64,000 bases of DNA from JAJYKN01 sp035516155. Lineage in GTDB: Bacteria; Nitrospirota; UBA9217. Numbering within the stretch: position 1 is the first letter of the stretch; every line of letters begins with the position of its first letter. The translations under genes were made by a program, and so were the position numbers. Shown in pieces: positions 60,985 through 64,000 of the stretch. The notes below the pieces were generated by a model. That model did not search any database. It was not told the DNA's origin and worked only from the letters and a program-made list of their open reading frames with translations. The stretch is from contig DATJAP010000041.1 in NCBI GenBank assembly GCA_035516155.1, forward strand, positions 51,323-115,322, written 5' to 3'.

Positions 60985-62409
60985 TTAATAGCTAAGGCGT
61001 AAGCGCAGAGAATATACTTCAACAGGTCCCCGGTCACGGTTATAGCCGGGGTTCTGAATATACTGAAAATCCGGACTCAGCTGCGCATATGGACCGAACT
61101 GGACGCGATAATAAGTTTCAAGGATCTGCTCCAGTCCGTAATTGAGCCTGCCGTCACCGAGGAGGAACCCAGTGCCGCCGGCAGCCAGATAATCACGATG
61201 CTCAGGTGACAGGCCGTGCCACACATAAGCGATTCCGACGCGGTCGTCTGTACGGCCCCAACGTATTCCGCTCACTTGGACGCCGGTGCTCACGTGACGG
61301 TCTACTTCGGTAAACATAAAATCTTCCGTACGGCCGTCGTTCCAGCCGATCCGTGCAAAGGCTCCGGTTTCGCCGTCATCCGCAAGCGGTTGCTCTACAT
61401 TGATGCCAAAACCATATTTTGAACGTCCGAGCCGCTCATCCGCCGTAATGTCCGGCGCTGATGAACTCGCGGCCCCGTTCGCAATCGCCTCTGCGTAATC
61501 ACCCATGCGCGCCTGATTATGATAGGCCAGAAGGCGCACCACAGTACCCTGTCGATTCGGCTTGAGCGTCAGTTCCAGATTATCGCCGCGGGCCCGGTTG
61601 AGATGGCCGTCAAATTCATTGCCGTTGGCATTGGTCGCCACCTGATAGCTGCCGAAAGACAATCTCCAGGACGGCTCGACGAACGCAACGACAAGACCGT
61701 AGCTGTAGCCACGGGTATCAGCGGTAAAATCCCATGCGGTGTTGTTGATGAGCCCCCAGTTCATAAACTGGGTCCGCGTATTGTCGGCATAGCGGTTGAG
61801 ATCGAAATCGTCAGTCGCGGCAATCTTCCCAATCTTCATCTCCACCCTGCTCGCGGGCTCAATTCCGGGCAGTTGATCCATCCCGCGGGTGGCCAGAGGA
61901 TCTTTTTCCTGCGACAAGGGGATAAGGTATCGCAGGTAGAGCCGCGCAATGTACGGGTCCGTTCCCAAATCCGCCGAGCCCTGCCTAATCACATCGCCGT
62001 CCGTGATGCCGCCCAGCCCAACGCCGCGACTGATCCCATTCCCGCGGGCCTGTTCAATATCCAGGTAGGCCTGCAATGGCGGGGCTATTTGGGAGCCGAG
62101 ATAGACGCCATACGATTCGGTGTGCCCATGGCCTTCGCCGTTTTCATACGTCAGGCTGTTCTGTCCTTCGTAGGGGTTTGAAAACGCCGGCATGTCTTGA
62201 TAAATGATCGTCGCCTGCACCCCCAATAGTTGGGGCGCCCAAGCAGGTTCCGGCGCAGGTTCAGCGGACGCCGCGCCACAGACCGCGATGAACAGTACGG
62301 CAAAGAGCATGCTTTTTTCCAATAGTTGCCAGGAAAATTCAATGATTTCGATGAAGTCCATCCCCGTAACTTTGCCGGTTGCTTGTGATTGTGAATAAAG
62401 AACATCCAC
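60985..62409 (-). CDS. OprB-family carbohydrate-selective porin
   Basis: An outer-membrane beta-barrel of up to 474 residues. The signal peptide core is MLFAVLFIAVCGAASA followed by EPAPEPAW. Typical blocks are YGVYLGSQIAPPLQAYLDIE, RSKYGFGINVEQPLADD (as in OprB), GIAYVWHGLSPEHRDYLAAGG and the C-terminal YSLRLRLSY ending in an aromatic residue. The start is uncertain: GTG 62409 has AGAGG, ATG 62361 (MDFIEIIEF) is an alternative, and both give a long n-region. It likely takes up sugars or other small solutes. Confidence 0.82.
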   Translation of the reverse strand: MDVLYSQSQATGKVTGMDFIEIIEFSWQLLEKSMLFAVLFIAVCGAASAEPAPEPAWAPQLLGVQATIIYQDMPAFSNPYEGQNSLTYENGEGHGHTESYGVYLGSQIAPPLQAYLDIEQARGNGISRGVGLGGITDGDVIRQGSADLGTDPYIARLYLRYLIPLSQEKDPLATRGMDQLPGIEPASRVEMKIGKIAATDDFDLNRYADNTRTQFMNWGLINNTAWDFTADTRGYSYGLVVAFVEPSWRLSFGSYQVATNANGNEFDGHLNRARGDNLELTLKPNRQGTVVRLLAYHNQARMGDYAEAIANGAASSSAPDITADERLGRSKYGFGINVEQPLADDGETGAFARIGWNDGRTEDFMFTEVDRHVSTGVQVSGIRWGRTDDRVGIAYVWHGLSPEHRDYLAAGGTGFLLGDGRLNYGLEQILETYYRVQFGPYAQLSPDFQYIQNPGYNRDRGPVEVYSLRLRLSY

Positions 62410-62514
62410 GGACCATGCCTCTGTGCATGTTTCCGCATGGTCCAGAAAGCGCTATCGGAAATAATGGAAAGAAGAAAACGGCGGTTAGGAAGAAAGGGAC
62501 ATAATGGAGGCGAG

Positions 62515-62606
62515 CAATGAACGGCCCCTTCCTTTCGTTATTACCGACAGCTTCAAGATCGAGATCTAGAACATGGTATGCATGCTGTTTGGGCCACCGT
62601 TCATTG
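62515..62606. repeat. Perfect 10-bp inverted repeat upstream of the porin
   Basis: CAATGAACGG (62515-62524) and CCGTTCATTG (62597-62606) are exact reverse complements, extended by GGCCCC/GGGCC inside, with about 72 bases between them. They bracket most of the gap between the porin start and the end of the MntP-like gene. The pair may be an operator or the edges of a small inserted element. Confidence 0.5.
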
Positions 62607-62618
62607 ACAAAACGGTAA

Positions 62619-63236
62619 TTAAATAATCTGTTCTATCCCTATTGCTATTAATAAGAGTCCCGCCACAACAGAGGCCTTTTTGGATATATTCCATTTTAAA
62701 AAGAATTCTGCAATGTAGTTCCCTCCCCACAGGGCAACAAAACTGAGCACCGCAGACAAAAATCCCACCCAAAATGAGTTAAGTCCGATTATTCCGGCGC
62801 TTACTCCTCCTCCTACATTGTTTATTGACAGCGCAATGCCAAGGAAAGTTGCTTCTCTAAAATCGATATGTTTTGAATTATCCATATCAGCATTTTGGGG
62901 ATTTAGCAAAACATGACAGGCACTTTTCTTATTTTCCTGGGCAGACTCGTCGTTACCATCATTGTCTTTTTTCAGGTATGGTTCTAATATTATCCACGCA
63001 CCAATGGCGGTAAGCAGCAACATCGCTATCAGAGAGGATAGTTGTTTACTGATTACCCCTGATATGAAAGTTCCTGTGTAAGCTGCAAAAAATGAAATGA
63101 CAAATGTAATTACAGAAATCCAAAGATTTACCAGCGGAGATATCATTATTCCTCGAATGCTGTATGCAATCCTGGCACCAACATTGTCAAAATTATTTGA
63201 TAGGGCAATGAAAAACGTATAAACAAAATTATGCAT
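62619..63236 (-). CDS. MntP/YtaF-family membrane transporter
   Basis: A 205-residue protein with six helices, of the manganese-efflux/sporulation YtaF group. It has the paired Asn/Asp/Gly helices of the family: SNNFDNVGARIAYSIRG and GIALSINNVGGGVSAGIIG. A variable loop of charged residues (DNDGNDESAQENKK) sits in the middle. ATG 63236 (MHNFVYTFF) is chosen after CCGAGG; a longer frame adds a poor N-terminus. Metal specificity is inferred. No Mn riboswitch was recognised upstream. Its codon use (more A/T) differs from the neighbours and hints at transfer. Confidence 0.82.
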   Translation of the reverse strand: MHNFVYTFFIALSNNFDNVGARIAYSIRGIMISPLVNLWISVITFVISFFAAYTGTFISGVISKQLSSLIAMLLLTAIGAWIILEPYLKKDNDGNDESAQENKKSACHVLLNPQNADMDNSKHIDFREATFLGIALSINNVGGGVSAGIIGLNSFWVGFLSAVLSFVALWGGNYIAEFFLKWNISKKASVVAGLLLIAIGIEQII

Positions 63237-63910
63237 GACCTCGGTCCTTCTAGTACGCAGGCGCACTCTTTTAGGGTATGCTTTTCATCTTCACGACGCG
63301 AAAAAAAGCTGACCCCCGTCTAATTGATAGCAGCAAACAGCTCGGTTGTTCACCCTCAATTTCGTAAAAAATCTCTCGAGACCTCTTATTACTAACTATA
63401 CCAGATGCACGATTGATTTAAAGTATATTCATAGGTAAGTAATGAAAAAATTGCAATTCTTTTCACAAATGTTGAGATTCTCTGGATTCGTGAATTCCCG
63501 AGATACTCTTAGTCGCGATGCAAAATTCGCTCCCTACCCTGTTTATTTCATAACGCTTGAGCATTCCTCGACGATGGATGTTATCTATTATGCATTCCTG
63601 ATCCAGAGCCGACCGAGAATTTAATGAAAACTTTATACTCTCTTCATACTTCTGTAACACTTGGCCTGTATTCTTTACGCAAGAATGACATCCATCTCCA
63701 AGGGGATTGAGACGTGGATGGATGTCATTCTTGCCAGAGAGCAATTTAGGCGGGAAGCTGGGAGGTTCGGCGCAGTCGTGTCCTGCACAGTGTCTTCATG
63801 CAGCGCCAAGGCCCGCCTGCTGGAGCAGAGTAGTCCACGCCAATTATAGCACTGACAGTCGTCGAACATGGTGTAATGAATTCGATTCAAACCACTAAGG
63901 AGGTGTCATC
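63237..63910. other. Intergenic region with no supported gene
   Basis: About 670 bases. Short frames exist on both strands, one on the minus strand of 93 residues (63463-63744) that spans the hairpin, but none has a ribosome-binding site or a recognisable motif. The region is less GC-rich than the main body of the window, in line with a mobile or decayed segment. Confidence 0.3.
63679..63734. repeat. Perfect 18-bp hairpin
   Basis: GCAAGAATGACATCCATC (63679-63696) and GATGGATGTCATTCTTGC (63717-63734) are exact reverse complements with a 20-base loop. There is no T-run. Such a long perfect stem is unlikely by chance and suggests an RNA structure, a recombination site or a mobile-element end. 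Confidence 0.75.
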
Positions 63911-64000
63911 ATGCCGAAACACACTGTGGCAGATTTTTCACGACACAGTTACAACAAAGAGAATGATTTGCACGTCCATGCTATTGACAAACTCGTTCAC
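63911..64000 (+). CDS. Unidentified gene, 5' part only
   Basis: AAGGAGGTGTCATC precedes an ATG that opens MPKHTVADFSRHSYNKEND. The frame is open to the window end (30 codons). The strong ribosome-binding site makes it likely real. Too little is present to assign a family. Confidence 0.55.
   Translation, partial: MPKHTVADFSRHSYNKENDLHVHAIDKLVH

Noticed and set aside
63237..63420. Manganese (yybP-ykoY) riboswitch upstream of the MntP-like gene
   Set aside because: The conserved loops could not be found by eye.
63463..63744. 93-codon minus-strand frame that could be a transposase fragment
   Set aside because: I could not match it to any transposase motif; half of it is the hairpin, and no start signal is present.
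1..64000. tRNA, rRNA, CRISPR arrays, insertion sequences, phage genes
   Set aside because: No tRNA T-loop in a cloverleaf context, no rRNA, no spaced identical repeats and no transposase or integrase domain was recognised.

Overview
The window comes from a Gram-negative bacterium. It encodes lipid A L-Ara4N modification genes, an OprB-like porin, a LpxL-type acyltransferase and a Pst phosphate importer. Coding density is high, GC is moderate to high, genes are tightly packed and ATGA stop/start overlaps are frequent. Ferredoxin-linked 2-oxoacid oxidoreductase subunits, a two-subunit class I Fe-S fumarase and a GH57 glucanotransferase suggest an anaerobic or microaerophilic lifestyle. The flavour is that of Nitrospirota or Desulfobacterota/Geobacter-like bacteria, but that is inference; no rRNA or tRNA is present to settle it.

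Layout. Positions 1-8057 (minus strand): an NtrC-type response regulator (cut by the window edge), its large multi-sensor histidine kinase, a lipoate/octanoate transferase, a LpxL-like acyltransferase, an FmdB zinc ribbon, a frameshifted small membrane protein, a CBS protein and a rhodanese. Positions 8527-37307 (plus strand): a TPR protein, recN, two subunits of a 2-oxoacid:ferredoxin oxidoreductase, cysK-Yip1-cysteine desulfurase, an orphan NtrC-like regulator, an ABC-2 exporter, a GH57 enzyme with an FG-GAP-like protein, the envelope/isoprenoid run uppS-cdsA-dxr-rseP-ispG-proS, a PilB/GspE ATPase, a CorC-like protein, mdh, both fumarase subunits and apt. Positions 37583-58315 (minus strand): gcvT, mtnA, a complete arn operon whose ArnA is encoded as two separate proteins, phoU-pstBACS, and a four-gene signalling cassette. 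Positions 58624-64000: an envelope glycosylation pair, an OprB porin, an MntP/YtaF-like exporter, and the start of an unidentified gene.

Most interesting points. (1) Upstream of pstS lies an unusual signalling cassette: a PhoB-like receiver fused to an intact kinase core (no DNA-binding domain), then a kinase-like protein that has lost both its phosphoacceptor His and its ATP-binding Asp, then a decayed receiver and an intact receiver. The first gene of the cassette and pstS both carry TTACA boxes on an 11-bp grid, at the same distance from the -10. (2) Several gene ends carry degenerate arrays with a 7-nt period, often purine-rich on one strand and then on the other. These could be an undescribed family of intergenic repeats. 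(3) The arn operon has a non-enterobacterial gene order, a split ArnA and a single flippase subunit, and lies directly beside the phosphate genes. (4) Small broken genes (an A7 frameshift, a lipoprotein with an internal amber codon, a Lys-rich ORF) and several long perfect inverted repeats have no assigned role.
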